The notes beneath the pieces are model-generated. The model worked only from the letters and a program-made list of their open reading frames with translations, was not told where the DNA came from and did no database searches. From Sphagnum compactum (Eukaryota > Bryophyta > Sphagnopsida > Sphagnales): a stretch of DNA of 64,000 nt. The translations under genes were made by a program, and so were the position numbers. Below are positions 43,801 through 57,159 of this stretch, one piece after another (the first letter of the stretch is position 1; the number at the start of each line of letters is the position of its first letter). Location: the NCBI GenBank assembly GCA_965153455.1, contig OZ234503.1:13955118-14019117 (forward strand). The letters run 5' to 3'.

Positions 43801-46800
43801 GGTCTCCAATTCCCTAGTGATAATCTAACTTCTTGTGATTATAGTTGAATCTATTCCATTTATATTTACACATATTCCCATTCTTGGGAACCCACATGTG
43901 AATGTACATTTGCAGATTTCTTACAATTCTATCCTTTTGCATTGTCGACACCATGTGTGTTCAAAGGTCCACCAACAATTTTGTGTTACATGTTCAAAAT
44001 GTTTGCATTTGATGAGCATTAGTACCTCATGATGTTCCTAATTTCCACGTCGTTGCCACAATGTTTGATTACCTTTGGATGTTGATCCATGCCCTACACA
44101 TCCCTCACCTATGACAATAAAATTCCTTGCAAATTTGAAAAACTCATCATATTATTGTTGTGTAGGTTGCATGTGGGTGGCAACAATGGCAATGATCATT
44201 GCAATGATGATATAGCAAACTGTGTTGTGGACTGTGTTGTAATGATGGAGTGGGAAAGCTCATGAAGATGATAACTTATCAACCTTGTGCATAGGTTGAT
44301 AACTTAACAATGTTGGTAGGCGCATCAATCTTCATATTTTGAAATTTTACCTTGATTTGTAAACAAATTATCAATGATGTTATCACTATTAATATGTTAT
44401 AAGTAAACCACATCAACATGCCATGTAAGCCCGTATGTGAATCACGATAGTTAACATTATCGTTATTGATAGCACTACCTGTAGGTGTGAATGACATTTT
44501 AGTCTTTCTTTTCTATGTTCTCATTTTTTTCTCATGTTTTCATCTTTGTATTTCTTTTGTTGGTATGTGTAGAATTGTGCATCATCCTACCATATAATTT
44601 TATTGTATTCATAACATGGTATAATTTAATTTCTTGATTTTATTGTTGTGTTCAAGATGTTCAACTACAACAATGAGTAAGATACTACAAATTAATTATT
44701 TTTACCCAAGGATCAACACCAAGTGCTCTAAGCATTTTTTTGTCTTGTTTGATTGTTTCTTAAAAGCACCTAGAAAATGAAACATTAGTGTTTTGACATT
44801 TCAAATTGAGGAATCTAGATTGCAATTCAAAAAATTAGAAATGCATACATAACTTTTAGCTTCAATTACTATGTCAATGATGGAAATGTTATTTAAATGA
44901 GGACTTATGTAGACTTGAGTGATGATAACAAAAGACTATCATGTCCACTTCCAAAGGCCAAAAGAAAGTGCAAAGTCATTGGAGATATTATAATCCATTA
45001 TAACCAAAGCAAGGAAATGAAGACATCCCTATTGGGGAAATGATGAGAGACTTTGACTCATCAATGTAAATAAATTAGAACATTCAAAATTATGTTTGAG
45101 GTTGTAGATTCAAGAGACAACATGAAATCTTTTATTGTGATATGGAATCATAATTATGGCTAATGGCCATTCTAAATACATCTAAAATGAAACATCATGT
45201 AAAAATAGATGGGTGTTCTCGATGGAAAGTACAAAATGATCCATGACAACATGAATATCGTTTACCACAATGAAAACTATTGAAACATGTTTATAAAAGG
45301 CACGGTCACACAAGTTACATTTCAAGTTCATGATACATTCATGACAAATAAATCATATTTAAACCCTTTTCATTTGAAGGATTTAATGAGCCCACACAAT
45401 GATGTGTTGTACCATGCACAACTTGCACACAATGACTCATTATAATCTAATGACTTTGATTACAATGAAGAAGAATAGCAAAAGGAAAAAACTAGGAGTG
45501 AAACCCTCCCTTTTTTATCAAGTCTTCCATCACATTCCAAAAGATTTGAAACTTTGGGATAGTTGAGCAATTCCCAATCCTCAAACTCCATGTTAAATTA
45601 AAACTACAAACTTTGCATCCCCTCCATGTTCGCATTGAAACCCACTTGTGACACCTATTCAAACTTGTATAATAATATTTTAACTTGCGAATTCAAGTCC
45701 AAAAGGTTTTGCACAAGTTGCATTCAAAAATTTGCTAAAACAAATGAATGCACAAGCATTTCATCATCCAAGAAAGTCAATTGGCAATTTCCTTTTACCA
45801 ACTAACATAATAGTTACTACTAATATGATTCTAACTTAGTGGGCAATTTTAGCATGTTGGGAACACAAATGTGAAGCCAAAATCAACTTCAATTCAAAAG
45901 CCTCTTACCAAAGTAACTAAAAGGGGGAATGTGGCAGTGGCTAAATCAATCAACAAGATGCATAAAGTTAATTTATAGATTGAAGAAAAGAAACATTGGC
46001 CCAACAAGACATTTTACATCAGTAGTTGGAATATTTCACGCTCAAAGATGTAGAAATCAATCAACACAAGGTCCATGCAATAATAAGGCTTACAAAAGTC
46101 ATCACCTTCGTAATTAGAAGAAACATGCATGGGGACATGCCACCACTAATTACACCACATCATAACACTCCAATGTCAATCAACCAAACTAGCTTAAATC
46201 AAGAACATTTATGAAGAAGATAAATTATATGAATTAACACAATTTTGCATAGACATATACTTTCATTACTAGAGAGTCAAAATTTTATGATTACCTTTCA
46301 CAAACTTGTCATTTTGATCATCAATTTGTTTCAAAGCTAGCAATGACATTGTGAGATGTAGCTTGTTTGATTACTTGCAACAAACTTGTCATTGTTTATT
46401 ATGAAGCACATTGTGCAACAAAAGCATAGCTTTGGGTTTTTGTGTTGTTCTCTAATAGCCATCTATATTTATTGTATGTAAACATTTTCCTCGGAGTGAG
46501 GTCTTCCATTCATATTATTCCATGTATCAAAATCTTACATGGTTTTAAGTTGAATGAACCATTTAAACGTTTTAACATTTTTTGTTTTATTTTTTAGAAA
46601 CGCGTATGAGATTAAATAACAACTAACAAGCAATGAAAACATCAAGGACAAGTGTGAATGTAATTCAATCTTTTTCAAAAACTCTCAAGTGAAAACATGC
46701 AAAAGTATACCAAAAAAGTAGTCCTCATAAGTAAAACAATACAATTTTGTGACAAGTAGATTAAAAAGTAAATGAAGCGTTATGAGATTGGATTTTGAAC

Positions 46801-49735
46801 TACATGAGGGCATCAAATGTGATATGTTGAAGTATTTGAAGGTTTAAAAAGTTGTATCAACTTTTCTTTTAACCTACTTTGCAAAAATTATCTTGTTGCC
46901 AAGATTGTAAAAAATAGTTTAAAAGTAGGTTTCAAAACTTCAATTTGTAAATTCCATTCATATTTTACATTTTGAACAAGTTTGGGGCATGATTTAATGA
47001 GTTCAACACACGCAATGCATTTTACTATCATATGAAAAAATATGTTTTAGGCACCAAATCTAAGTATATGGAAAAGTTATTTTTTAGGAGTTTAACATTG
47101 TCATAATCCAAAAATTTAAGTTTAAAAAATTATATCAAGGTGCACAATGGTTCAAACATTGATAACATGTCATTTGAATTGTTTGATTTGAAAAATGTAC
47201 AATATCAACCACGAAAACTTGCGATCGTTTAGAGAAAAGTAAAATAGCTAAAATAATATAATACATTAGGAGTGACCACATATTGTTTATTTAATATAGT
47301 AAGTTGTTGCTAAGTTTTTCAATAGTTTTTTTGTTTAATTTTCTACTATTTGAGTTTTCTTTTATTGGTGAAATAGTGGTTACATTTCCTAGTCAAAACA
47401 TTAGTCTAAATTTAAACTCTAATTAGGACATTTTCAAAACAAGTTTAAATTGTCATTTTTGTTATATTCTTCACTTGATCATCTTCAAAATGATGAGTTG
47501 TTTTTATGTTAGTTTTTTCCATTATAATTTGAAAAGGAATTATGTGGTAAAGAAGAAAAGAGATTTTAAAAACACAATATAGCTTGTATAATTTTTCTTT
47601 GTAAAACTTGTTATGAACTTAGTTTTTCTTCAAGTTTTTTTATATGGTTCAATGGAATTTAGGTTATTAGTAAGCTTGAAATGGCGAAAGAAGAAATAAA
47701 AATATTTATGTGGAGAAAGATGATGGTTGTTATGATTAATTTTTTTCATGTTTTAACAAAAGTGTACAAGTCTTCTTCTTCTTCTTTCGTTCTTTCAATT
47801 CATATTCTTTAGATTCTGTATTCAAATATAGTAGAAATTGGAAAGTGTGTAATCATGCATTTTTTTGGCAAAGGATAGTAGCAACAATAGGCCATCGATG
47901 CCCATAACAAATCAACATGAAACAAGGACTTTAAAATGTTTATAATATTAAAAAAAAATGCAAAGCATTTGGAAGTATTTAGGAATGTAAATGAAGGACA
48001 ATGTTATTCAAGGTTGTAGATTGGTAAACTAGTACCCTATAGTCAAGATCAATAAATTATCAAATGTAATAAGGGCCAAAATATGCATATTTCCAAGATT
48101 TTACTTGTGCAATGATAGTTATCATTTCACATTATCCATTATTGATGACTTATTGATAGCATGTCGCATCACCACAACATGTCAACTATTTAGCAAAAAT
48201 TGTTACATATGTGAATTATGATTACAAAATGACAATTTATCATAGATATCATAGATATTACACCCATGTGTGAATTGACCTTGAATGAATGGATCAAGAC
48301 AAAGCCTTTCATGGTCACACCATCTTGTTCAAGCATGAGGAATTTTCGAACTTTATTGTCAAAATTGCATGTTTTTAATTCAGAATTGCCAATTTTCATT
48401 ATTTTCAATGTTAAATTATTTGAACATTTTGTATTGAAGATGGGGACACATTTGACAATACTTATCTCTCCTCCACATCATAGTATTTTCAATCACATAA
48501 AATAGAATTGCACAACACATTAAAGATATTCATATAATGAAGAAAACACAATATCAATATCATGAGTTTGATCATTAAAAGGGCTAAAATTAGAAAAATA
48601 AATAAAAATAAAAATACATTGGACTTAAATGAGGAGTGAAAATAAGACAAAATTTAAATTAAATCAAATTTTGTGGTAATTTGCATTTCATCTTGTCTGT
48701 TTTTTTTCTTTTAAGCACAACCTTCATTAATATTGTGCGTAGTATTATCATAATTATTTCAAAATCCATGCATTAAATTTTATGACACAAATTTTCATGG
48801 AAAATCAATAAAATTCTTTCATTTTATGATATATTGAAATTTGAAATTAAAATACAAGATAAGTGGTGAAAGGAGGATTCAAATGTAAGGTCACTTAAAA
48901 GATTTTACCATTTTCTTGCCTTGAAGAATATAGTTTTTACATGAAAGGTGCCATTGAAAAAACACACCAATTTTTATTTTATTTTTAAAATTGTCAAGTC
49001 CACGTTTTAATGAAACCCATTTTGATTCCTTCTTTTCAAAAAAATAATTTCAACAGATTTGGGGATGGTTTAAAAAATTTGTGGAAAATAATTTCACCCA
49101 AGTTTCAAAGTGTCAATTTTTAGGCATTTCATACGAGTTAGTTTTCGAAGGGAGTTCTCACACAACTCTTATCAAAAGCTTTTTTATTTCGAACATTGAA
49201 ATTTTTTATTTTTAAAATTTTTAATTGTAAAAAGGTTTAAAAAATTAAAACATATATATTCTTCATCTAGCATTCTTCTTGCATTTTTGTGCACAAGGTT
49301 TTGATCTTGCACACGACATGTACATGTTAAATAATTGACAAATCTATAATTAAAATTAAAAACTGCAAAATAGAAGCAAAAGAAAAAATGCACAATGAAA
49401 TTTTTTTTAAAAAGAAAAAGAAATGAAAAGTCACCTTATCAAAAGAAATGGAAGTGAGAAATTGTTTTTTCTTCCATTCCCCCCATTGTAGAAAAACAAA
49501 ACATACACAATGATAAAAAGAAAAAGAAAAAGGAAAGAAGAAAAAAAAGCTTTAAAAAATGAGTTAAAACAATTCAAAAAAATCTGAGGCTAGTGGTTGA
49601 AGAAGAAATTGCAAAAAAACCTTATTCCACACCTGCATAGAAAAAAGGGGGAAACATATTAATCTAAAAATGAATCAAATAACACCAATAACGTATAGTA
49701 AAAAATCAACAAAGAGCACTAGGAGGTCAATTAAA
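43801..49735. other. AT-rich gene desert
   Basis: About 6 kb with no exon-like stretch, conserved motif, RNA gene or clear repeat. Open frames are all below about 80 codons and low-complexity. Composition matches the 1-3.3 kb spacer. Confidence 0.5.
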
Positions 49736-50510
49736 AATATACATGATCAACAAGGAGGCAATGAAACTAAAAATTCATAGCAAGGAGGTGTTGAAAAACA
49801 CCATGAACACACAACAAAGTGCCACCAAAAATCAACCTTACAAACACACAAGGAAAAGCTGAAAATCATTAGAGTGCATAACAAGGAGCCATTAAAGAAC
49901 ATTAGGGCTTATAGTAAAAAGGTGCCAAAGACCACTAAAAGTGCATAACAACTAAGTGTCAAAGAACACTACAAGTGCACATATAAGGAGGCGTTGAAGA
50001 TCATTGGGAGTGTAGAACAAGCGAGCACCAAAAAACATCATGAACCCATAGTAAAAAGGTGTAAGGAAGCATTGAAGATCACCAAGAATGCATAACAAGC
50101 GAGCGCCAAAAAGCATTAGGAACCCATAATAAAAAGGTTTCGAAGATTACCAAGAGCATATAGTAAGCAAGTGTCAAAAAACATTAAGAACACACAAACA
50201 ATCCAGAGGTGCCAAAAATCATTAGGAACACACAACAAGCAAGTGGGGAACTCCATTAAAAATGTACAACAAGGAAGCACTAAATACCACCATAAACACA
50301 CAATGAACAAATGATGAAAAACATCATGAGTGCACAACAAAGGAGGTGCCAAAAAACACTAAGAACACACAATAAGGACTTGTTGAAAAGAACCATTAGC
50401 GCACAACAAGCAAGCACTGAAAAGCACCATGAACACATAACAAGCAAACATTGAAAAGCACCATGAGCGCACAACAAGGAAACATTGAGCAACAAGAAGG
50501 TGACTAAATT
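49736..50510. repeat. degenerate 34-bp minisatellite, roughly 20 units
   Basis: Units resemble CACAACAAGCAAGCATTGAA followed by AAACACCATGAACA. At the right end successive units are exactly 34 bp (about 50366, 50400 and 50434), and leftward they drift between 32 and 38 bp and lose identity. It contains no gene. Minus-strand open frames across it (50116-50513) merely translate the repeat. Confidence 0.75.
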
Positions 50511-51559
50511 CAACTAAATAAATAAACTAATCAATCCCTATTGACAAAAAACAAAACAAGCTCATTAAGCACTATGGATGCACACTAAACATCCTTTTTA
50601 TTATGGAAAAATCGTGAAGAGGAAATTGTTGCACAAGCAATGATTCTCCAACACTTTTCTTCTAATAAACATATTTTAAAAAAAATCTTCTAACCCTACC
50701 TACAATCAAAACCTATTTCTCAATAATTAATAAAAATTTGACCTTGGTATTTTTTAATATTTTTATAAAGTATCAATTTTTATTTTTATTCCCCCCCCCC
50801 CCCCCCCCCCCAATGAACGATTATCAATCAAACCAAAAGATGGGTTTCAAAAAGGATATCACCCTTATGATATCCAAAGATATTCAAGGTGAAAACTAAC
50901 TTGAAACCTTGACGAAATTTCACTTTTTTGTTTTTTTAATACCCACCCAACACTAGAACACACCCAAATCCCCGAAAAAAAACATAAATATTAAAAACAT
51001 AAGCTTATTTCCTTGGCTTGTACTACCAAAGTAAAAAAATTTCCCATAAAAATTGCAAGCCTTCATCCATTTGTTTTTCTTTTGTAAAATTACACCAAAC
51101 AAAACAGGCCCCCATAATGGCATTTCTAATGCATATACATAATGGGTCATAGGCATAATACACACACACACACGTATATATATTGCTATGTATACCATAG
51201 TACATGATACCATAGTACCTAGGCCCTTGGCTGTTAAGCACTAATTAATTATTTTTTAGAATTGCCATTTTTTTTTGAAAAATATGTGCCTGCCATGCCG
51301 AAAATTTAAAAGAAACTCTCAAGCACACTAGCTTCAATATTTAGTGTCATGCCAAATTGCTATATATATATATAGCAATTATAGCCAAACAGACATAACA
51401 ATATTATTATTATTACTAGGCACCTTGCTGCTGAACAAGCCAAGGTACTAAGGTATAAATTTTAATTTTTTTTGGTAAATTTTCGTTACTTGGCGATAAA
51501 AAAATTCCAGTAAAATTCGAAAACATTGCTCCAAAGTCCAAATTTTTATTTTTATTTTT
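50511..51559. other. AT-rich spacer
   Basis: No gene. Holds a 21-base C run at 50791-50811, a short CA run near 51164-51174 and a TA run flanked by GCTATA/TATAGC at 51359-51379. Confidence 0.4.
50791..50811 (+). repeat. poly-C homopolymer, 21 bases
   Basis: Uninterrupted C run in AT-rich DNA. Long C runs are uncommon in plant genomes, and sequencing length error is possible. Confidence 0.85.
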
Positions 51560-51745
51560 TTTAAATCCTGAAATCGCCATATTTTAGACTAGTAAGTTCC
51601 ATCAGCAGGTCCCCAAAATATAGCAGGATTTTAAGAAATTTCTACTTTCCTCTCTGACCTGTAGCCAAATTTGGTTAATTCCTCTTGTGGTTGATTGCCA
51701 ATGTGGCTACTCACAAAATTGAAAAAAATAAAAAGCAAAAACCCT
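51560..51745 (-). repeat. dispersed repeat copy 3 (reverse strand)
   Basis: The minus strand reads CAATTTTGTGAGTAGCCACA, CAAGAGGAATTAACCAAATT, CTGCTATATTTTGGGGACC, CTAAAATATGGCGATTTCA, in the same order as copies at 11848-12055 and 12365-12550. The palindrome core has one change (AGCCAAATTTGGTT on the plus strand, 51663-51676). Confidence 0.65.
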
Positions 51746-51780
51746 GAAATGTATATATATTCCATTACATATAATATATA

Positions 51781-51784
<4 letters not shown>

Positions 51785-51816
<32 letters not shown>

Positions 51817-51835
51817 TGTATGTATGTATGTATGT
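51785..51835 (+). repeat. (TATG)n microsatellite
   Basis: About 12 perfect tetranucleotide units preceded by a TA run. Confidence 0.9.
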
Positions 51836-52124
51836 GTACATGTATGTATATAATATGTAATATATATGTATGTATCTCATGTATGTACATATTAAAAATA
51901 TTTGAGATAGATATTATATATATATATACATAATGGCAATGGGTATTGTATACATATATATACATAAATATTCTTAAATACGTTTTTGAGGTTTTGTGAG
52001 GGGAATGATACAAAAAAAAATCTTTCCAAGGAAATTGGGAAATTGGGTTTTTGTTACCAAAAAAACAATTCCCAGTTGTGTTTGGTGTTTTTGGAAGAAA
52101 GAAGAGGAAAGTTTTGGCTCAGTG

Positions 52125-52582
52125 GAGCAGCAGAAGCAGCAGCAGCAGCAGCAATGTTTTGAGTTTTTCTGTTTGTTGTTGGAGAATCAAAAGCAGTGGG
52201 GAGCAAAAGCAGCAGCCATGTTTTGAGCTTTTGTTGTTGGAGGATCATCCAAAGCAGTAGGGAGCAGCAGCAGCAGCAGCAGAAGACCAAAAGGTGTGCT
52301 TTGATGTTTTTTGTAAGTTTTTTTTTCTTTTTCCTCTTTTTGTCTTTGGGGTTTTTTTTTGCTGTGGGGTGAAGAATGCATAGAGGTCGTTTTGAGGTTT
52401 TCGACGTTTTGGAGCATTCCATGATTGGAGTTTGTTGTACTGAGCTTTTTGTTCGCTGTTGTTGTTGTTGTTGTTGTATTTTTTCAATTTTCTTTTTGGT
52501 GGATTGAGGTGAATTGATGATTATCAGCTTAGCAAGCAAGCATAGTTTAGATGCCTTGTTGTTGATGTTGTTGTTGTTGAAG
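52125..52582 (+). repeat. CAG and TTG triplet tracts in the RH24 leader region
   Basis: (CAG)n at 52127-52153 and about 52265-52282, (TTG)n at about 52458-52477 and 52558-52579. They lie 300-760 bp upstream of the RH24 start, likely in its leader or first intron. Minus-strand open frames rich in Gln come only from these tracts. The motif AGCAAAAGCAGCAGCCATGTTTTGAG-like text occurs twice (52133-52170, 52203-52230), a local duplication. Confidence 0.7.
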
Positions 52583-52885
52583 AATTATCTGTGAGGATTT
52601 TTAGGGTTGCTACTATAGAGGTGACATGGAGCTTGAGATTTGGGGTGCATGTTCGTTCAACCAAGTTTTAGGGTTTTCAGTGCATTTGGCTAGTGGCATT
52701 GGTGCAAGTGTGAAGAAAGAGGCCCCTGTGTTTTTTGTGGCTTCATCTGGTGACGAACTTGGTTGCAGATTCCTGATCTCAGAGGAAGTTGGCTTTATTA
52801 TGTAGCAATAAGTTGTTGTAAAGGAGAAAAGGAAGACAGAAACCCTCTCTGAGAGAGACACACATACACAGAAAAACAGAGAGTT

Positions 52886-55800
52886 ATGTCGAAGCGGAAG
52901 TTTGGATTTGGGGGGTTTGGAATCAACAAGAAAGCAAGTTATGAGTTTGAGGCAGTGCCATCAAAGCCTCGTCTCTATCTCCCATCTCCTCCACGAGGTA
53001 CAAGACCAGATAGTCTGGACGATCATGATCTACAGAACATTCGTTATGCAGATAGCAAGCGAGACTCAGATCCCTGGGATTCAAAAGGTGATTCAGCAGC
53101 AGTTGAAAGGAGGAGTAGTAACCATAGAACTGATAAGGACTATGAGTCGGAGAGCGATGAAGAAGATCAAAATCCTGGAGCTGCTGCTGCTGATCAGGGA
53201 GACGATGACGAAATCGATCCCCTTGATGCATTTATGGAAGGTATTCATGAAGAGGTATGTGTGAATTGCCAGAACTATCTTCTATCAACTATGCACTATT
53301 GTGTAATAGCAAGTACTCCACTGGTAGCTTCATTGATGAAATAGGGTTTGGCATTTCTGATTCCTTCTCTTGGAATCGGCTTTGTAGGTAAAGAAAGCAC
53401 CTGAAAAACCAAGGGCTAAAGTGGAGGAGCTTGAAGATGAGGATGATGATCCAGTGGAGAGCTTTCTGAATGCAAGGCGGGATGCTGGCCTCTCATTGGC
53501 AGCTGAAGCTTTGCATGCTGGCTATGATACTGATGAGGAGGTATATGCAGCAGCAGAGGCAGTTGACAAGGGACTCCTTCAATATGATTCTGATGATAAC
53601 CCAATTGTTACATTTGATAAGAAGAAGATGGATCTCATAGCTCCATTGGACCACACTGAAATTGATTATGAGGAATTTCGGAAGGATTTTTATGAGGAGA
53701 GTGTGGCAATATCAGGTATGATAGTTTTCTGCTTTGGAATATTTAGGTTCAGTTTGCATTCTCTAGCATGTTTAATGGTTGCAGCATGTGTGGCATTTTT
53801 GTAAACACACATGAGTTACCAACTTTGTTTTCTGTAGGCGAAAGCATCTGTTTTAAGACACTGCAAACATGCTGCATTTGAAATAGAAATATGAATGGGA
53901 TTTTTTCACATCAATGCTACTAGAATGTTTATTATGCAGTGATTGAAGATATTTTCCTTAGTCCCTGGATTTTCATTTCAGAAGAAATTGTCAGATTGCA
54001 GGTTTCTGATTACAAGTCAGTTTGGATTCTTAGTTTGGATTTCACTTTCTTCTGTCTTCCAAGTAAGACAGTGTAATCACTTGCTATCTTACAACCTTTT
54101 ACTGTCCTATAATCAAAAGAATTTCAATTTCTACTTAATTAAACCAGAGGCAATTTTGATTTCAGGGATGACAGAAGAGGAGGCCTCTTCTTACCGCCAG
54201 TCTCTTGCAATCAAGGTGTCAGGATTTGATGTTCCACGGCCAGTGAAGACCTTTGAGGATTTAGGGCTTGATGCAGCTCTGATTAGTGCCATTGCTAAGC
54301 AGGGATATGAAAGGCCTACTCCAATCCAATGTCAGGCTTGTCCTGTGGCTTTGTCAGGGAGGGATATGATTGGCATTGCCAAGACAGGTTCTGGAAAAAC
54401 AGCTGCTTTTGTTTTGCCAATGATAGTACATATCATGGATCAAGAAGAGCTGGGCAAGGGGGAGGGTCCTATCAGTGTTATTCTTGTACCCACACGAGAG
54501 CTTGCACATCAAATTTACAATGAGACAAAGAAATTTTCCAAAGTTCATGGGATTCGAGTCTCAGGTGTATATGGGGGGATGTCAAAATTTGAGCAATTCA
54601 AAGAACTGAAGGCTGGGTGTGAGGTTGTGATTGCAACACCTGGGAGGTTGATTGACATGATCAAAATGAAGGCCTTTACCATGAGTAGGGCTACTTATCT
54701 TGTTCTGGATGAGGCTGACAGGATGTTTGACCTGGGATTCGAACCCCAGATAAGGTCTGTTGTAGGTCAGATCCGGCCTGACCGCCAGACTTTGCTGTTC
54801 TCTGCCACAATGCCTCGCCGTGTGGAGCGTCTTGCTCGTGAAATACTCACTGACCCAGTCAGGATTGCAGTGGGAGAGGTTGGGAGGGCAAATGAAGATA
54901 TAACCCAGGTTGGTGTGCACTATTTTCAGTTTGGTTATCACTCTCTCTTCAGATAACAAGAGGCAAGATGTAACAAGGTGTGTATCTTCTTGGAGTCTTG
55001 TTACAGTGCTCATCTCTAATGTTTAGAACCATGAAGTGGCATCTCTCTCAGGATCTAATTCTTCTGTCTTGTGTGTGAATCGCTACAACTACAAAACCAG
55101 GTTATAAATGTACTTCCAACAGATGCAGAAAAAATGCCATGGTTGATCAGCAACTTGCAATCAATGGTTGATGATGGTGATGTCCTTGTTTTCGCCTCAA
55201 CCAAATTGAGAGTAGAAGAACTGGAAAGCAAGCTTGCTGAGCGTGGATTCAAAGTGGCAGCTCTGCATGGAGATAAGGACCAAGCAACAAGAATGGAAGT
55301 TTTACAGAAATTTAAGTCTGGTGTATACCATGTTCTTGCTGCCACAGATGTAGCAGCTCGTGGTCTTGACATTAAGTCCATCAAAACTGTTGTCAACTTT
55401 GACATTGCAAAGGATATGGACAGCCATGTGCACCGGATTGGGCGAACAGGGCGTGCAGGTGATAAAGAGGGGGTGGCTCACACTCTTGTGACTGGCAAAG
55501 AAGCTCGCTTTGCTGGAGAGCTTGTTACTAGTCTCATTGCTGCTGGCCAGACTGTTCCATCAGAACTCATGGACCTTGCCATGAAGGTGTGTTCCTCCCT
55601 GCATCAACTGTACCTTCATCTAATGCTTTGACAAGTTTTTGGAATTCACAAATCCTAACCATTTTGAGTGTATTTCAGCAAGCTCTCATGTAAAGGATTT
55701 TTTCCTTTATTCATTTGTTTGCTTTGTACTTCTTGAAGCAGTAGAATTCCCAGCCATTCCAAAGGATAACATTTGGATGGGGTTTTAAGCTGTTCTTTTT

Positions 55801-57159
55801 CATCTTCTTTCCACAGGATGGGCGTTTTCGAGCCCAACGAGAAGGACGTGGAGGTGATTTACTTTCTTTCCTGGGTTCCTGACACCTCCTTTGGGTCTGT
55901 CATAGCAAACACCATGAGTGCCATGATGTGTACAAAAGCAAACTAAACTGTAATAGTGAACCTCAGCAGACTAACAGATTGACAATTGGGCATGCTTTTG
56001 CAGGAAAAGGAAGGGGTGGTGGAGGTGGTGGCAAAGGTCGTGGGCGAGGCAGTGGTGGAGGAGGGGCAAGTGGGACTGGTGGTGGTCGAAATGTGCGTGG
56101 TGTAGATTTTGGATTAGGGATTGGTTACAGCCATGATGCAGTGACCATAAAGCCAAGCCCCACCCAAGAGAGAATTCCAAAGCCCCAGCAGCAAGTCAAG
56201 AAAGAAGAAGCTCAAACTCGAGGGTCAGCAGTGAATGCATTAAAGCAAGGGATGATGGCACGCTTTAAGAGCAGCTTCATAGCAGCAACTCCTGGAAGTC
56301 CTGCAGGCTCAACAAGCTCATACTCAGCAACTGGAGCTCAAAGCAACTCCCCACAGGGTTCTGGTTATGGAGGGATTGAAGGCAATAATAGCCAAGCTCG
56401 TGCAGTTGGGGGTTTCACACCTGCCGGAACTGGTTCTGGCTTCACATATGAAAGCTCCTCAGGTCAAAGATCCAGAGATGGAATTGGCAGAAGGCAATAT
56501 ACAGTTACTACTCAAAGGGGTTTTACCACAAATCCCTCGAGTAGTTTGGGGTTTTCTTCAGGGGCAACAATGGGTGCTTTTGTAGCAGGGGGTGCAACAG
56601 GCGGAACTTCTGCACCTTCCAGACCAGATAGTTTTGTTCCAGTAGATGCATTGAATAGGGGATTGCCATCTTTTGCTGCAAGTGCAGGGAAGGAGGAAAA
56701 CAGGGATATGGGGGATACTATGGCCAGAGAGAGACAAAGGGACCGATCAAGATGGGATAGTGCAGGCGGGGACAAAGATACAGAGAAGCAAGGCCCCAGG
56801 GACCAGGAGATTGTTCATGAAGGAAATGGCAGCAAAGAAAGTGCCCAGGATCACCAGTCTGAAGGGTAGGATTTATTTGTCTTTTCCAGCTTTGCATGTT
56901 CTCTGCTTCATGCTCTGATGTTTAGTTGAGCAGTCCCTTTGTATCAACCTGGTCCTAAAGAGCTCAGCAAAGTGAGAGAGAACACTACATTGTGTTTGAG
57001 CTGAGTTCTGGATCAGTATCATGTGACCTTTGAAAGTGTTGTTGAAGAGATTCTCTGCAATCTCACAGATACCATTGTGGATCTAACAAAATTTTGGTGG
57101 TCATGCACAACAGGGAGAGGGTGACTCAGAGAAGACGTCGTTCAGGCTGGGATCGTTAA
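52886..57159 (+). CDS. RH24: DEAD-box ATP-dependent RNA helicase RH24-type, 7 exons
   Basis: Plant orthologue group of human DDX42, a helicase tied to the U2 snRNP/SF3b step of splicing; expected in the nucleus. Exons: 52886-53254, 53388-53715, 54166-54908, 55101-55586, 55817-55853, 56004-56865, 57114-57159; 956 aa, longer than the roughly 760 aa of the Arabidopsis protein mostly through the tails. Seen motifs: N-terminal KFGFGGFGIN and EIDPLDAFMEGIHEE; Q motif RPTPIQCQ; motif I AKTGSGKT (304-311); PTRELAHQ; TPGRLID; DEAD (414-417); SATM (445-448); VLVFAST; ATDVAARGLD; HRIGRTGRAG (591-600). Then a basic Gly-rich GKGRGGGGGGKGRGRG block, VRGVDFGLGIGYS, MARFKSSFIAATPGSP, and the extreme C-terminus RRRRSGWDR, encoded by the 46-bp last exon and conserved in the family. 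The 37-bp exon 5 is fixed by DGRFRAQREGRG. All introns are GT-AG. Confidence 0.96.

Noticed and set aside
49736-50510. CRISPR-like array
   Set aside because: The repeats are directly abutting and degenerate, with no unique spacers, and this is plant nuclear DNA. It is a minisatellite.
52054-52539. Minus-strand Gln/Asn-rich open frame of about 160 codons
   Set aside because: Produced by the CAG and TTG triplet tracts upstream of RH24; no family, no start context, no splice partner.
53943-54165. Upstream extension of the RH24 helicase exon as a separate start
   Set aside because: It is in-frame intron sequence. The acceptor TTTCAG at 54165 and phase 1 from exon 2 restore the conserved SGMTEEE junction.
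54733-54749. GGGATTCGAACCCC, which looks like a tRNA T-arm
   Set aside because: It codes for GFEPQ in RH24 exon 3 and has no matching D-arm, anticodon arm or acceptor stem around it.
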